A stretch of DNA of 64,000 nucleotides, taken from Aliiroseovarius pelagivivens (GTDB taxonomy: Bacteria > Pseudomonadota > Alphaproteobacteria > Rhodobacterales > Rhodobacteraceae). A program made the position numbers and the translations under genes. The DNA lies in contig NZ_OMOI01000001.1 in NCBI RefSeq assembly GCF_900302485.1, positions 1,116,001-1,180,000 of the forward strand, read 5' to 3'. Below are positions 24,851 to 33,839 of this stretch, in pieces. Positions within the stretch are counted from its first letter, which is position 1. Every line of letters begins with the position of its first letter. A model generated the notes under the pieces. It had not been told where the DNA came from, searched no databases, and was given only the letters and a program-made list of their open reading frames with translations.

Positions 24851-25885
24851 TTACGGTTGTCGTTCGCGGCGTATCGGACCGGTGGAGAGGCCTAGGGTCA
24901 GTTCAGCTTCCAAAAGCAACTCGGTCGGCCCGTCCTTGCCGTTTATGATGTCGATCAGCATCTGGGCTGCATGTCGCCCTGCCTCACGCACAGAAGAGCG
25001 CGTCGAGGTGTAAACAGGGATGTCCGAGCCGTTGCGGAAATAGCTGAGGTCATCGTCATAGGTGATGAGCGATACGTCGCGGCCCATGGTCAGGCCCAGC
25101 TCTTCGATGCCTCGACGAACGCCAATCGCCATGATCATCGAGCTTACAAGAATTGCCGTAGGAGGGTCTTGGCGGCCCAGGAGGGATCGGGTCAGGTCGT
25201 GGCCTTGAGCCTCGGTCATTTCGGCGGAAAACATCAGGGTCGGATCTGGTGTGATGCCGCGCGAGGCCATTGCGGCCTCGTATCCGGCACGCCGGCGGGC
25301 AGCAAAGTCCATGTGCTCTAACCCGTTCAGCAGGGCGATGCGTTTGTGACCCAGATCGAGCAGAAGTTCGGTCGCGCGCTGGAAGGCGCGGGTGTTGTTC
25401 ACGTCAACCCAAGCATAATGGGCAGTCGCATTCGAACTGCGCCCATGGACCACATAGGGTAGCCCCAGATCGTTCAAGAAGGGTATGCGTTGGTCATCCA
25501 GGCTGGGCGCGTGAATGATCAGCCCATCCACGTTCCGCTTAGTCGCAAAGCTGCGATAGGCCTGTTCTTCGTCATCATCGGACACAACGGACAACAGCAT
25601 GTCATAGCCATTGCGCGAGTACACTTCGCCCGCGCCAGCAGTGAAGTCCGCAAAGATCGGGTTCACCATCTCGTGCTTTGCGCTGATGGGAATGACGTGG
25701 CCAATGGCCATAGCGCGGCCCGTGGCCAGAGCACGGGCGCGAGTGTTGGGGGCGTAGCCGTGGGCGCGGGCGGCGGCGGCGACCTTCTTGCGCGTGGCTT
25801 CGGACACTTCGGGATAGCCGTTCAAGGCACGGCTGACCGTGGTCGGCGAAAGCCCGAGAAGATCAGAGAGTTCCTTGAGGGTCAT
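24851..25885 (-). CDS. aglR: LacI-family repressor of the glucoside locus
   Basis: A 344-residue LacI-family regulator. The N-terminal helix-turn-helix is MTLKELSDLLGLSPTTVSRA (1-20), followed by the hinge helix region (NTRARALATGRAM) and a periplasmic-binding-protein-like sensor domain. ATG 25885 matches the usual LacI-family start; the longer frame to 25948 does not. It is divergent from aglEFGAK and is the first gene of the lacI-GH1-glk operon. Two palindromes with central CG (25896 and 26052) are likely its operators. The name follows the Sinorhizobium agl operon layout, so specificity is inferred. Confidence 0.86.
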   Translation of the reverse strand: MTLKELSDLLGLSPTTVSRALNGYPEVSEATRKKVAAAARAHGYAPNTRARALATGRAMAIGHVIPISAKHEMVNPIFADFTAGAGEVYSRNGYDMLLSVVSDDDEEQAYRSFATKRNVDGLIIHAPSLDDQRIPFLNDLGLPYVVHGRSSNATAHYAWVDVNNTRAFQRATELLLDLGHKRIALLNGLEHMDFAARRRAGYEAAMASRGITPDPTLMFSAEMTEAQGHDLTRSLLGRQDPPTAILVSSMIMAIGVRRGIEELGLTMGRDVSLITYDDDLSYFRNGSDIPVYTSTRSSVREAGRHAAQMLIDIINGKDGPTELLLEAELTLGLSTGPIRRERQP

Positions 25886-25895
25886 ACATAGTTTC

Positions 25896-25907
25896 CAAAG
25901 CGGTTTG
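25896..25907. promoter_or_regulatory. LacI-type operator next to the repressor gene
   Basis: CAAAGCGGTTTG is a near-palindrome around a central CG, 11 bases before the repressor start codon. It nearly matches the perfect site at 26052, which suggests autoregulation. Confidence 0.55.
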
Positions 25908-26014
25908 AATTGGCGGATTGGTTGAAGGTCAACGGCGTTAAACACCACGCTATTCCCGTGTACGTATTAATGTAAAGGCTAAAAGTTAACGAAATGATGG
26001 CGCTAACATGCCTG

Positions 26015-26042
26015 TTGACAGGAATCGGGATACAGGTAACTG
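26015..26042 (+). promoter_or_regulatory. Candidate aglE promoter
   Basis: A perfect -35 box TTGACA (26015-26020) is followed after 16 bases by TAACTG (26037-26042), a weak -10 box. The LacI-type operator at 26052 would overlap the transcription start region. Confidence 0.45.
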
Positions 26043-26051
26043 TGAGGTATT

Positions 26052-26063
26052 CAAAGCGCTTTG
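26052..26063. promoter_or_regulatory. LacI-type operator before aglE
   Basis: CAAAGCGCTTTG is a perfect 12-bp palindrome with the central CG that is typical of LacI-family operators. It lies just downstream of a TTGACA-containing promoter and 83 bases before the aglE start codon. Confidence 0.65.
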
Positions 26064-26145
26064 GGAGATTTCTGCTCCGCAGGGCGCACCGGATTGTTCC
26101 GGTCTAATGATCATCGGATCCGATGAGATGTCGTGGGAGGACATT

Positions 26146-27498
26146 ATGAAGAACATGTTTTATGCAAGCGCTGCCGCGCTGGCCTTGTCGGCTGGTGCCG
26201 GATTAGCTGACGGGCACCTGAAGTTTGCGCCGGGCGACGGAGCCTTTACCTGGGCAAGCTTTGAAGCGTTGAAGTCGATGGACCTGTCGGGCGAGACCAT
26301 TACCGTGCTTGGCCCTTGGCTTGGTCCGGACAAAGAGCTGGTTGAAAGCGTGATTGGCTATTTCGAAGCCGCCACCGGTGCGGATGTCCAGTATTCCGGC
26401 TCGGACAGTTTTGAACAGCAAATCGTGATTGATGCCGAAGCAGGCAGCGCGCCCAACATCGCGGTGTTCCCGCAGCCGGGTCTTGCCGCGGATTTGGCGT
26501 CGAAAGGGTACCTGTCGGTGTTGCCAGATGGAACAGCGGACTGGGTTCGTGAAAACTATGCTGCTGGCCAAAGCTGGGTCGATCTGGGCACCTATGCCGG
26601 AAAAGACGGTAGCCCGGCCCATTATGGTTTCTTCTACAAGGTCGATCTGAAGTCACTGGTTTGGTACGTGCCTGAAAACTTCGAGGATGCGGGCTATGAC
26701 GTGCCGCAGACGATGGAAGAACTGAAAGCACTGACGGATCAAATCGTGGACGATGGAAGTGTGCCGTGGTGCATCGGCTTGGGATCTGGCGGGGCGACTG
26801 GCTGGCCGGCGACCGATTGGGTCGAGGACATGATGCTACGCACGCAGACGCCTGCAGACTATGATGCGTGGGTTTCGAATGATCTGAAATTCGATGACCC
26901 CAAAGTGGTCGCCGCGATCGAAGAATTCGGCGCGTTCGCTCGCAATGACGCATATGTCTCGGGTGGGGCAGGAGCGGTCGCAACCACCGATTTCCGCGAC
27001 AGCCCGCAAGGCATGTTCGCGTCGCCTCCGCAGTGCTACATGCACCGTCAGGCCAGCTTTATTCCCAGCTTCTTCCCCGAAGGGACCGAAGTGGGTGTGG
27101 ATGCCGACTTCTTCTACTTCCCGGCCTATGAGGGCAAGGATCTGGGCAAACCCGTATTGGGCGCGGGTACAGTTTGGGCGATCACGTCCGACAGCAAGGG
27201 TGCTCAGGCCTTCATGGACTTCCTGAAATCCCCCATCGCGCACGAGGTCTGGATGGCGCAGACCGGGTTCCTAACCCCACATAAGGGCGTGAACACCGGC
27301 GTTTACACGGATCCGACCGTGGCCAAGATGAATGACATCCTGTTGAACGCAGACACGTTCCGGTTTGACGGATCGGACCTGATGCCGGGTGCCGTTGGTG
27401 CAGGCGTCTTCTGGACGGGCATGGTGGACTATGCAGGTGGCAAAGACGCGGCGGAAGTTGCGGCGTCCATCCAGTCCACCTGGGACTCGATCAAGTAA
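26146..27498 (+). CDS. aglE: Alpha-glucoside ABC importer, substrate-binding protein
   Basis: A 450-residue family 1 extracellular solute-binding protein with a signal peptide (residues 1-21, SAGAGLA/DG). The long mature part contains sugar-binding-protein patterns such as ETITVLGPWLGPDKELVESV and IAVFPQPGLAADLA. ATG 26146 follows GGGAGGACATT; the frame continues upstream but no better start is seen. Size and gene order (E-F-G-A-K) match the agl system of Sinorhizobium meliloti, which imports sucrose, maltose, trehalose and related alpha-glucosides. The actual substrate is inferred. Confidence 0.88.
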   Translation: MKNMFYASAAALALSAGAGLADGHLKFAPGDGAFTWASFEALKSMDLSGETITVLGPWLGPDKELVESVIGYFEAATGADVQYSGSDSFEQQIVIDAEAGSAPNIAVFPQPGLAADLASKGYLSVLPDGTADWVRENYAAGQSWVDLGTYAGKDGSPAHYGFFYKVDLKSLVWYVPENFEDAGYDVPQTMEELKALTDQIVDDGSVPWCIGLGSGGATGWPATDWVEDMMLRTQTPADYDAWVSNDLKFDDPKVVAAIEEFGAFARNDAYVSGGAGAVATTDFRDSPQGMFASPPQCYMHRQASFIPSFFPEGTEVGVDADFFYFPAYEGKDLGKPVLGAGTVWAITSDSKGAQAFMDFLKSPIAHEVWMAQTGFLTPHKGVNTGVYTDPTVAKMNDILLNADTFRFDGSDLMPGAVGAGVFWTGMVDYAGGKDAAEVAASIQSTWDSIK

Positions 27499-27518
27499 CC
27501 CGGACCTGAACAAACTGA

Positions 27519-27541
27519 CCCCGGCGGCGCGTTCGCCGGGG
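27519..27541 (+). promoter_or_regulatory. Hairpin between aglE and aglF
   Basis: CCCCGGCG (27519-27526) and CGCCGGGG (27534-27541) form a perfect 8-bp stem with a 7-base loop, followed by CGATTTATCC. It may lower read-through into the permease genes so that the binding protein is made in excess. Confidence 0.5.
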
Positions 27542-27589
27542 CGATTTATCCAAACCGAATGATCAGCAGTTCGGTTGGAAGGGGGAGAC

Positions 27590-28585
27590 ATGCAACAAGC
27601 AATCTTTGCGGTAGCGACGATCATTATCGGTGTGTTTGGGTGTGTCGCCTATTTCTATTTCTCAAATCTTCTTCTTGACCGGATGCTTCCGGCTAAAGGG
27701 CCCAATGCTGGGCGCAACATCAACCGGGCGAACGCTATCCGCCCGTGGCTTTTCGTCTTCCCAGCTTTGGCGATCTTGTCGATCTACCTGCTGTATCCCG
27801 TGTTTTCGACCTTCTACTTGTCTTTGCATGACAGCCGAGGGCAATTCGTCGGTGCGGACAACTATACATGGCTTGCCGGAGACGAGAAGTTTCGTGAAAG
27901 CCTTGTAAACAACTTGCTGTGGTTGCTCGTCGTGCCTGCCGCCTCGACCTTTTTCGGATTGGTTGCGGCCGGGCTGACAGATCGCATCAAATGGGGGCAG
28001 CTTGCGCAAAGCCTTGTGTTCATGCCCATGGCCATCAGCTTTGTTGGTGCGGCGGTAATCTGGAAGTTCATCTATGACTATCGCGGTGACAATCAGGGCG
28101 AACAGATCGGCCTGCTGAACGCGCTGTTCGAGATGTTCGGCGGTGATCCGCAAGCGTGGATTACGCTGCCCTTCTGGAACAACTTCTTTCTGATGGCGAT
28201 CCTTGTCTGGATCCAGACGGGCTTTGCGATGGTGATCCTGTCGGCCGCCCTGAAAGGCATCAGTGAAGAAACGATCGAGGCCGCCTATCTTGATGGCGCC
28301 AGCCCGCTTCAGGTCTTCTTCAAGATCAAAATCCCGCAGATCTGGGGCACCATTGCGGTGGTGTGGACGACGATCACTGTGACCGTTCTGAAGGTCTTCG
28401 ACATCGTTTTTGCCATGACCAACGGCCAATGGGGCACGCAGGTTTTGGCCAATCTCATGTATGACTGGATGTTCCGCGGATCGCCTGATTTCGGGCGGGG
28501 CTCGGCCATCGTGGTGGTGATCATGCTTCTGGTGACGCCGGTCATGGTCTGGAATATCTACAACGCTCATAAGGAGTCACGCTGA
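27590..28585 (+). CDS. aglF: Alpha-glucoside ABC importer, permease 1
   Basis: A 331-residue permease of the MalF type with an N-terminal hydrophobic segment, a cytoplasmic stretch, and further membrane segments starting near RPWLFVFPALAILSIYLLYP. The coupling EAA loop is EAAYLDGASPLQVFFKIKIP (near residue 235). ATG 27590 lies after GGGGGAGAC; the five extra upstream codons that are open do not improve the start. It is the second gene of aglEFGAK and its stop overlaps the aglG start by one base (TGATG). Confidence 0.88.
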   Translation: MQQAIFAVATIIIGVFGCVAYFYFSNLLLDRMLPAKGPNAGRNINRANAIRPWLFVFPALAILSIYLLYPVFSTFYLSLHDSRGQFVGADNYTWLAGDEKFRESLVNNLLWLLVVPAASTFFGLVAAGLTDRIKWGQLAQSLVFMPMAISFVGAAVIWKFIYDYRGDNQGEQIGLLNALFEMFGGDPQAWITLPFWNNFFLMAILVWIQTGFAMVILSAALKGISEETIEAAYLDGASPLQVFFKIKIPQIWGTIAVVWTTITVTVLKVFDIVFAMTNGQWGTQVLANLMYDWMFRGSPDFGRGSAIVVVIMLLVTPVMVWNIYNAHKESR

Positions 28586-29718
28586 TGGATATGGCAGGAG
28601 GCAAATCCCGCCTGACATGGGCGGTCAACCTGTCGGCAGCGCTGCTGGTGTTGCTGTGGATCATCCCGACCGTTGGGCTGCTGATCAGTTCGTTCCGCGA
28701 CAGGGACGCGATTTCGACCTCGGGCTGGTGGACGGCTTTGTCCGCATCTGAAAAGAACGTGATCGAGCGGGCTTTGGCCCCCGGTGAAGCCAAGCCGGAA
28801 GGCGATCTGTGGGTGATCGAAGGCCAGGTGCTGGCAGGGCAGGGCGTTTCCGTCACGGCCTTTGGCATTACCTCGAAAGAGCCCGAGGCCTTTTCGCCCG
28901 GAGATACGGCCACCCACGCACGAGGGCATACAATCACCGTGCAGGCTGATGGTCGCTATCGCATTGAATACGCAGAAGAACCCAGCGGAAGCCGTGGACA
29001 GCGTCTGTTTGTGCGGGCTGAAACGCCGCCCGGCTTTACGCTGGATAACTACCGCGAGGTTCTGTTCGCCGAAGGCATGGGGCGGTCTCTTCTGAACACG
29101 CTCACCGTGACAATCCCCGCAACAATCATTCCGGTGCTTGTGGCTGCCTTCGCCGCCTACGCGCTGGCATGGATGGAAATGCCGGGCCGTGCGCTGCTGG
29201 TCGCTGCCGTGGTGGGCCTTCTGGTCGTGCCGCTTCAGGTCGCGTTCATTCCGCTTCTGAAACTTCATATCGGGGTTGGGCTGGGCAAAGGGTATCTGGG
29301 CATATGGCTTGCGCATACAGGGTTCGGATTACCCTTAGCGGTCTTCCTGTTGCGAAACTATATGGTCGGACTGCCCGGAGAGATCATCGAAAGCGCCCGT
29401 GTGGACGGTGCCACCGATTTCCAGATCTTTCGCCGCATCATCCTGCCGCTTTCTTTCCCGGCGCTGGCATCCTTCGCGATCTTCCAGTTCCTGTGGGTCT
29501 GGAATGACCTGCTGGTCGCCAAGGTGTTCCTTGGTACCGGAGAGGATCAGGTGGTGATGACCGGTCGCATCGTGGACCTTCTGGGCTCGCGCGGGGGCGA
29601 CTGGGAGATCTTGGCCGCCTCGGCCTTTGTGTCGATCGCGGTGCCGATCTTCGTTTTCTTCTCACTCCAACGCTATCTCGTGCGCGGCCTGCTGGCCGGA
29701 TCAGTCAAAGGGGGCTGA
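28585..29718 (+). CDS. aglG: Alpha-glucoside ABC importer, permease 2
   Basis: A 377-residue permease of the MalG type. After the first membrane helix (VNLSAALLVLLWIIPTVGLL) comes an unusually long predicted periplasmic insertion (about residues 40-150) before the remaining membrane helices. The EAA loop is ESARVDGATDFQIFRRIILP (near residue 273), followed by the typical end FFSLQRYLVRGLLAGSVKG. The size exceeds that of ordinary MalG proteins (about 280-300) by this insertion; AglG homologues elsewhere are also long. It overlaps aglF by one base and ends three bases before the glucosidase gene. Confidence 0.88.
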   Translation: MDMAGGKSRLTWAVNLSAALLVLLWIIPTVGLLISSFRDRDAISTSGWWTALSASEKNVIERALAPGEAKPEGDLWVIEGQVLAGQGVSVTAFGITSKEPEAFSPGDTATHARGHTITVQADGRYRIEYAEEPSGSRGQRLFVRAETPPGFTLDNYREVLFAEGMGRSLLNTLTVTIPATIIPVLVAAFAAYALAWMEMPGRALLVAAVVGLLVVPLQVAFIPLLKLHIGVGLGKGYLGIWLAHTGFGLPLAVFLLRNYMVGLPGEIIESARVDGATDFQIFRRIILPLSFPALASFAIFQFLWVWNDLLVAKVFLGTGEDQVVMTGRIVDLLGSRGGDWEILAASAFVSIAVPIFVFFSLQRYLVRGLLAGSVKGG

Positions 29719-29721
29719 CAC

Positions 29722-31356
29722 ATGAACGCAACCGTTTCTCAACAGGATATGAGACATCTGACCAAAGACCCCGACTGGTGGCGTGGCGCGGTGATCTATC
29801 AGGTTTATCCGCGCAGCTATCAGGACGATAATGGCGATGGGGTCGGCGATCTGGCGGGGATCACCCGCCGTCTGCCGCATATCGCGTCACTGGGCGTGGA
29901 CGCAGTCTGGATCTCGCCGTTCTTCACCTCTCCGATGAAGGATTTCGGTTATGACGTGTCGGATTATTGCGACGTGGACCCGATGTTCGGCTCGCTCACT
30001 GAGTTCGACCAGCTGATCAGCAGCGCGCATGGGCTTGGTCTGAAGGTGATGATCGATCTGGTGCTCAGCCACACGTCAGACCAGCATGCGTGGTTCATGG
30101 AAAGCCGTCAGGACCGCACCAATGACCGCGCCAACTGGTATGTCTGGGCGGACCCGAAACCGGATGGGACACCTCCCAACAATTGGTTGTCGATCTTTGG
30201 TGGCCCGGCGTGGCAGTGGGACGGGAAGCGCGAGCAGTATTACCTGCACAACTTCCTGACCTCGCAGCCCGACCTGAATTTCCACGACCTTCACGTGCAA
30301 GAGGCGCTGCTGGATGTGGCCCGATTCTGGTTGGAGCGTGGTGTGGACGGGTTCCGTCTGGATACGATCAACTTCTACACCCATGACGCCCAGCTGCGTG
30401 ATAACCCGCCGCTGGCGCCCGAGGATCGCAACAGTACCATTGCGCCCGCGGTGAACCCCTATAACCACCAGGAACACCTTTACGACAAGAACCGGCCCGA
30501 GACGCTGGAATTCCTGCGCAAACTGCGTGCAGTGATGGAGCCTTACGGCGCCGCAGCCGTCGGCGAAGTGGGTGACGCCCAACGCGGGCTCGAGATTATG
30601 GGCGAATATACGCGCGGTGATGATCTGGTGCAGATGTGTTATGCGTTCGAACTGTTGTCAGGCGATCAACCTGACGCGACCCGCGTGGCCGAGGTGATGC
30701 ACAAAGTGGCCGAGGTCGCGCCGGATGGCTGGGCCTGTTGGGCCTATTCGAACCATGACGTCGCCCGCCACGCCACCCGTTGGGAGCTATCAGATCAGGC
30801 CCAACGCCTGTTTGTCACGCTTCTGATGTCCCTGCGCGGCTCTGCCTGCATCTATCAGGGAGAAGAGCTGGGGCTGGCCGAGGCCGAGGTCGCGTTCGAA
30901 GACCTGCAGGACCCCTATGGCATCGCCTTCTGGCCCGAGTTTAAAGGCCGCGATGGCTGCCGTACGCCGATGGTGTGGTCGGCCGAAGCCCCGCAAGGTG
31001 GGTTCTCGTCCAATGCTGACACTTGGCTTCCGGTCGCTGCCGATCATCTGCCCATGGCGGTCGATCAGGCCGAGGCCCGCAATGACGCCTTGATCCATCA
31101 CTATCGTGATGTCATCGCCTTGCGCCGCGCCCATCCTGCGCTTGCCAAGGGCGAGATGCTGGATCTTGTGGCGGATGGCTCGCTTTTGCAGTTCGAACGC
31201 CAACACGGGGACGAACGGGTCCTGTGTCAGTTCAACCTAGGTAAAGCGCCGATCACGACCGACCGTCCCGGCGGAGACTGGCAGGTGCTGGTTGGGGAAG
31301 ACGCAGGCGAAATCCCGGCGTGGGGTGCGCTGATCATGAAAAAGAAAGAGGTGTAG
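29722..31356 (+). CDS. aglA: GH13 alpha-glucosidase
   Basis: A 544-residue family 13 glycoside hydrolase of the oligo-1,6-glucosidase/alpha-glucosidase branch. Conserved regions are visible: YQVYPRSYQDDNGDGVGDL at the start, the nucleophile Asp in GVDGFRLDTINF (near residue 212), the acid/base Glu in AVGEVGDAQ (near 281) and SNHDVARHA (near 338). No signal peptide is present, so imported alpha-glucosides are split in the cytoplasm. It sits between the permease and ATPase genes, the same order as in the S. meliloti agl operon. ATG 29722 follows AAAGGGGG. Confidence 0.92.
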   Translation: MNATVSQQDMRHLTKDPDWWRGAVIYQVYPRSYQDDNGDGVGDLAGITRRLPHIASLGVDAVWISPFFTSPMKDFGYDVSDYCDVDPMFGSLTEFDQLISSAHGLGLKVMIDLVLSHTSDQHAWFMESRQDRTNDRANWYVWADPKPDGTPPNNWLSIFGGPAWQWDGKREQYYLHNFLTSQPDLNFHDLHVQEALLDVARFWLERGVDGFRLDTINFYTHDAQLRDNPPLAPEDRNSTIAPAVNPYNHQEHLYDKNRPETLEFLRKLRAVMEPYGAAAVGEVGDAQRGLEIMGEYTRGDDLVQMCYAFELLSGDQPDATRVAEVMHKVAEVAPDGWACWAYSNHDVARHATRWELSDQAQRLFVTLLMSLRGSACIYQGEELGLAEAEVAFEDLQDPYGIAFWPEFKGRDGCRTPMVWSAEAPQGGFSSNADTWLPVAADHLPMAVDQAEARNDALIHHYRDVIALRRAHPALAKGEMLDLVADGSLLQFERQHGDERVLCQFNLGKAPITTDRPGGDWQVLVGEDAGEIPAWGALIMKKKEV

Positions 31357-31358
31357 CC

Positions 31359-32468
31359 ATGGCTGATCTGAAGCTGACAGATGTTGTCAAAAGCTATGGC
31401 AACGTGAACGTACTGAACGACATTGATCTGGAGATCCAGACCGGCGAACTGATCGTCTTTGTCGGGCCCTCGGGATGCGGGAAATCCACACTCCTTCGCA
31501 TGATCGCAGGGCTCGAGAAGATCACCGAGGGTACGTTGGAAATTGATGGCGAGATCGTGAACGATGTGCCGCCCAGCCAGCGCGGGATTGCGATGGTGTT
31601 CCAGTCCTATGCGCTCTATCCGCATATGACTGTGCGCGACAACATGGCGTTTGCGCTGAACATCGCCAAGAAACCCAAGGCCGAGATTGATGCCGCCGTC
31701 GACAAGGCTGCGAACGCTTTGCAGCTTGGGCCGTATCTTGACCGGTTGCCCAAAGCCCTGTCCGGTGGGCAGCGACAGCGGGTCGCCATTGGCCGCGCGA
31801 TTGTGCGCGATCCCAAGGTCTATCTGTTTGATGAACCGCTTTCGAACCTTGATGCCGCGTTGCGGGTTGCGACCAGAATTGAAATCGCGCAGTTGAAAGA
31901 AGCAATGCCGGACAGCACGATGATCTATGTGACCCATGATCAGGTCGAGGCGATGACGCTGGCGGATCGGATCGTGGTTCTGGCCAACAAGGGCATCGCG
32001 CAGGTGGGCAGCCCGCTGGAGCTGTATGAACGCCCCCGGACCGAATTCGTGGCACAGTTCATCGGCTCGCCCGCGATGAACTTGCTGTCGGGAAAGATCA
32101 CTGCCACTGGCGACAAAACGCAGGTGACGTTGGATGCAGGTGGCGTCGCCGAGACCGAGATTGCCTCGACCGACGCCGATATGGGGCGCACCGTCAATCT
32201 GGGCGTCCGGCCCGAGGATTTCGTGCTGGCCGACGGGGACGCGATCTATGAAGGCAAGGTCGAGATTGTCGAGGCTTTGGGCGAGGTTTCTCTTTTATAT
32301 CTGCCTGCTAAAATGTCGGTGGGCGAGGGTGCGGATAGCGCCAACCAGACCCATTTGATCGCCAAGCTTCCCGGTATCCATGCCGAGTTGAAAGGCCAGC
32401 GCGTACGTCTGACGGCAGATCCGGCGAAGCTTCAAGTTTTTGCCGATGGATTGACCATGCGGACATAA
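31359..32468 (+). CDS. aglK: Sugar ABC importer, ATPase
   Basis: A 369-residue MalK/UgpC-type ATPase. Walker A is GPSGCGKST (near residue 36), the signature LSGGQRQRVAIGRA (near 134), Walker B YLFDEPLSNLDA (near 155), and the switch His is in YVTHDQVEAM. The C-terminal 130 residues form the regulatory OB-type (TOBE) domain. ATG 31359 begins two bases after the glucosidase stop codon. The last gene of the aglEFGAK operon; a strong terminator follows at 32509. Confidence 0.92.
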   Translation: MADLKLTDVVKSYGNVNVLNDIDLEIQTGELIVFVGPSGCGKSTLLRMIAGLEKITEGTLEIDGEIVNDVPPSQRGIAMVFQSYALYPHMTVRDNMAFALNIAKKPKAEIDAAVDKAANALQLGPYLDRLPKALSGGQRQRVAIGRAIVRDPKVYLFDEPLSNLDAALRVATRIEIAQLKEAMPDSTMIYVTHDQVEAMTLADRIVVLANKGIAQVGSPLELYERPRTEFVAQFIGSPAMNLLSGKITATGDKTQVTLDAGGVAETEIASTDADMGRTVNLGVRPEDFVLADGDAIYEGKVEIVEALGEVSLLYLPAKMSVGEGADSANQTHLIAKLPGIHAELKGQRVRLTADPAKLQVFADGLTMRT

Positions 32469-32508
32469 GACGCGGTCTGCATCCCTCCTCACCACTCGCA
32501 GTGCCATC

Positions 32509-32547
32509 AGGGTCGCAAGGGAAGATGCCCTTGCGACCCTTTCGTTT
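32509..32547 (+). terminator. Terminator of the agl operon
   Basis: AGGGTCGCAAGGG (32509-32521) and CCCTTGCGACCCT (32528-32540) form a perfect 13-bp stem, followed by TTCGTTT. It lies 40 bases after the aglK stop codon. Confidence 0.75.
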
Positions 32548-32642
32548 GCGCAGGGCGCGCGTGCAGGGCGCCCATCCGCGCTTGCTCATCGGCTCCCTGA
32601 TTGATATTGCGAGGGACGAGATTTCGGACAGGGAACACACCC

Positions 32643-33770
32643 ATGCGGGCAGAGGCTCAGAACAACGTTGATGCAATCGAAAAATCCTTGGCGCTGTTGC
32701 GTCAACGGATCGGTTGGGAAACGGCTGAACATCGTCTTGAGGAATTCAACGCGATGACTGAAGACCCGGACCTGTGGAATGATCCCGACCGGGCGCAAAA
32801 ACTGATGCGCGAGCGTCAGGGGCTTCTGGATAGCGTGAACAGCTATAAAGCCATGGCGCAAGAGATGCAGGACAATGTGGACCTGATCGAACTGGGCGAG
32901 ATGGAAGAAGATGACGAAGTTGTCGCGGACGCCGAAGCATCGCTGAAGGCGTTGGTCGAAAGGGCCGCCGCTGCCGAGCTGGAAGCGCTTCTCGATGGCG
33001 AGGCCGACAGCAATGACACCTTCCTCGAGATTAACTCGGGCGCGGGTGGCACGGAAAGCTGCGACTGGGCGTCGATGCTGGCGCGTATGTATGTGCGGTG
33101 GGCCGAAAAGCAGGGCTATAAGGTCGAGCTTCAATCGGAAAGCGCCGGCGAAGAGGCGGGAATCAAATCCGCGTCCTACAAAATCTCGGGCCACAACGCC
33201 TATGGCTGGCTTAAATCTGAAAGCGGCGTGCATCGTCTGGTACGGATCTCGCCTTATGACTCGGCGGCCAAGCGCCACACCTCGTTCAGTTCAGTTTGGG
33301 TCTATCCGGTGGTCGACGATAATATCGAGATCGAGGTGAACCCATCCGACATTCGGATCGACACCTACCGGTCCTCAGGCGCGGGTGGTCAGCACGTGAA
33401 CACGACGGACTCTGCTGTACGGATCACCCACATTCCCACAGGGATCGTCACGACCAGCTCGGTCAAGTCGCAGCACCAAAACCGCGACATCGCCATGAAA
33501 GCGCTGAAATCGCGCCTGTATCAGATGGAGTTGGACCGCAGGAACGCCGCGATCAACGAAGCGCATGAAAACAAGGGCGATGCGGGCTGGGGCAACCAGA
33601 TCCGGTCTTATGTTCTTCAGCCTTACCAGATGGTGAAAGACCTGCGCACTGGGCACGAGACCTCGGACACCAAAGGGGTGTTGGACGGCGACTTGAACGC
33701 GTTCATGGCCTCGGTTTTGGCGCAAGATGTGGCCGGCAAATCGCGGGCCGAAGCCAACACGGACGACTAA
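32643..33770 (+). CDS. prfB: Peptide chain release factor 2
   Basis: A 375-residue RF2, which releases peptides at UGA and UAA stop codons. GGQ is at residues 248-250 ([20 protein letters not shown]). The discriminator tripeptide reads SPY (203-205) where E. coli has SPF. The whole frame is continuous: there is no internal UGA in the N-terminal region, so the programmed +1 frameshift that regulates E. coli prfB is absent. ATG 32643 is the best start by homology; the ribosome-binding site is weak. Flanked by terminators on both sides, it is a single-gene unit. Confidence 0.94.
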   Translation: MRAEAQNNVDAIEKSLALLRQRIGWETAEHRLEEFNAMTEDPDLWNDPDRAQKLMRERQGLLDSVNSYKAMAQEMQDNVDLIELGEMEEDDEVVADAEASLKALVERAAAAELEALLDGEADSNDTFLEINSGAGGTESCDWASMLARMYVRWAEKQGYKVELQSESAGEEAGIKSASYKISGHNAYGWLKSESGVHRLVRISPYDSAAKRHTSFSSVWVYPVVDDNIEIEVNPSDIRIDTYRSSGAGGQHVNTTDSAVRITHIPTGIVTTSSVKSQHQNRDIAMKALKSRLYQMELDRRNAAINEAHENKGDAGWGNQIRSYVLQPYQMVKDLRTGHETSDTKGVLDGDLNAFMASVLAQDVAGKSRAEANTDD

Positions 33771-33786
33771 ACAAGACCTGAAGAAA

Positions 33787-33830
33787 CAAAAAGCCCCGAC
33801 CAGCGTCTCTGACCGGGGCTTTGTTGTTTT
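33787..33830. terminator. Bidirectional terminator, prfB / lytic transglycosylase
   Basis: AGCCCCG (33792-33798) pairs with CGGGGCT (33814-33820), with an A run on the left and TTGTTGTTTT on the right, between convergent genes. Confidence 0.7.
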
Positions 33831-33839
33831 CTCAGTGTC

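Noticed and set aside
32643..32760. Programmed frameshift site in prfB
   Set aside because: The frame is continuous from the ATG and no in-frame TGA or shift motif was found.
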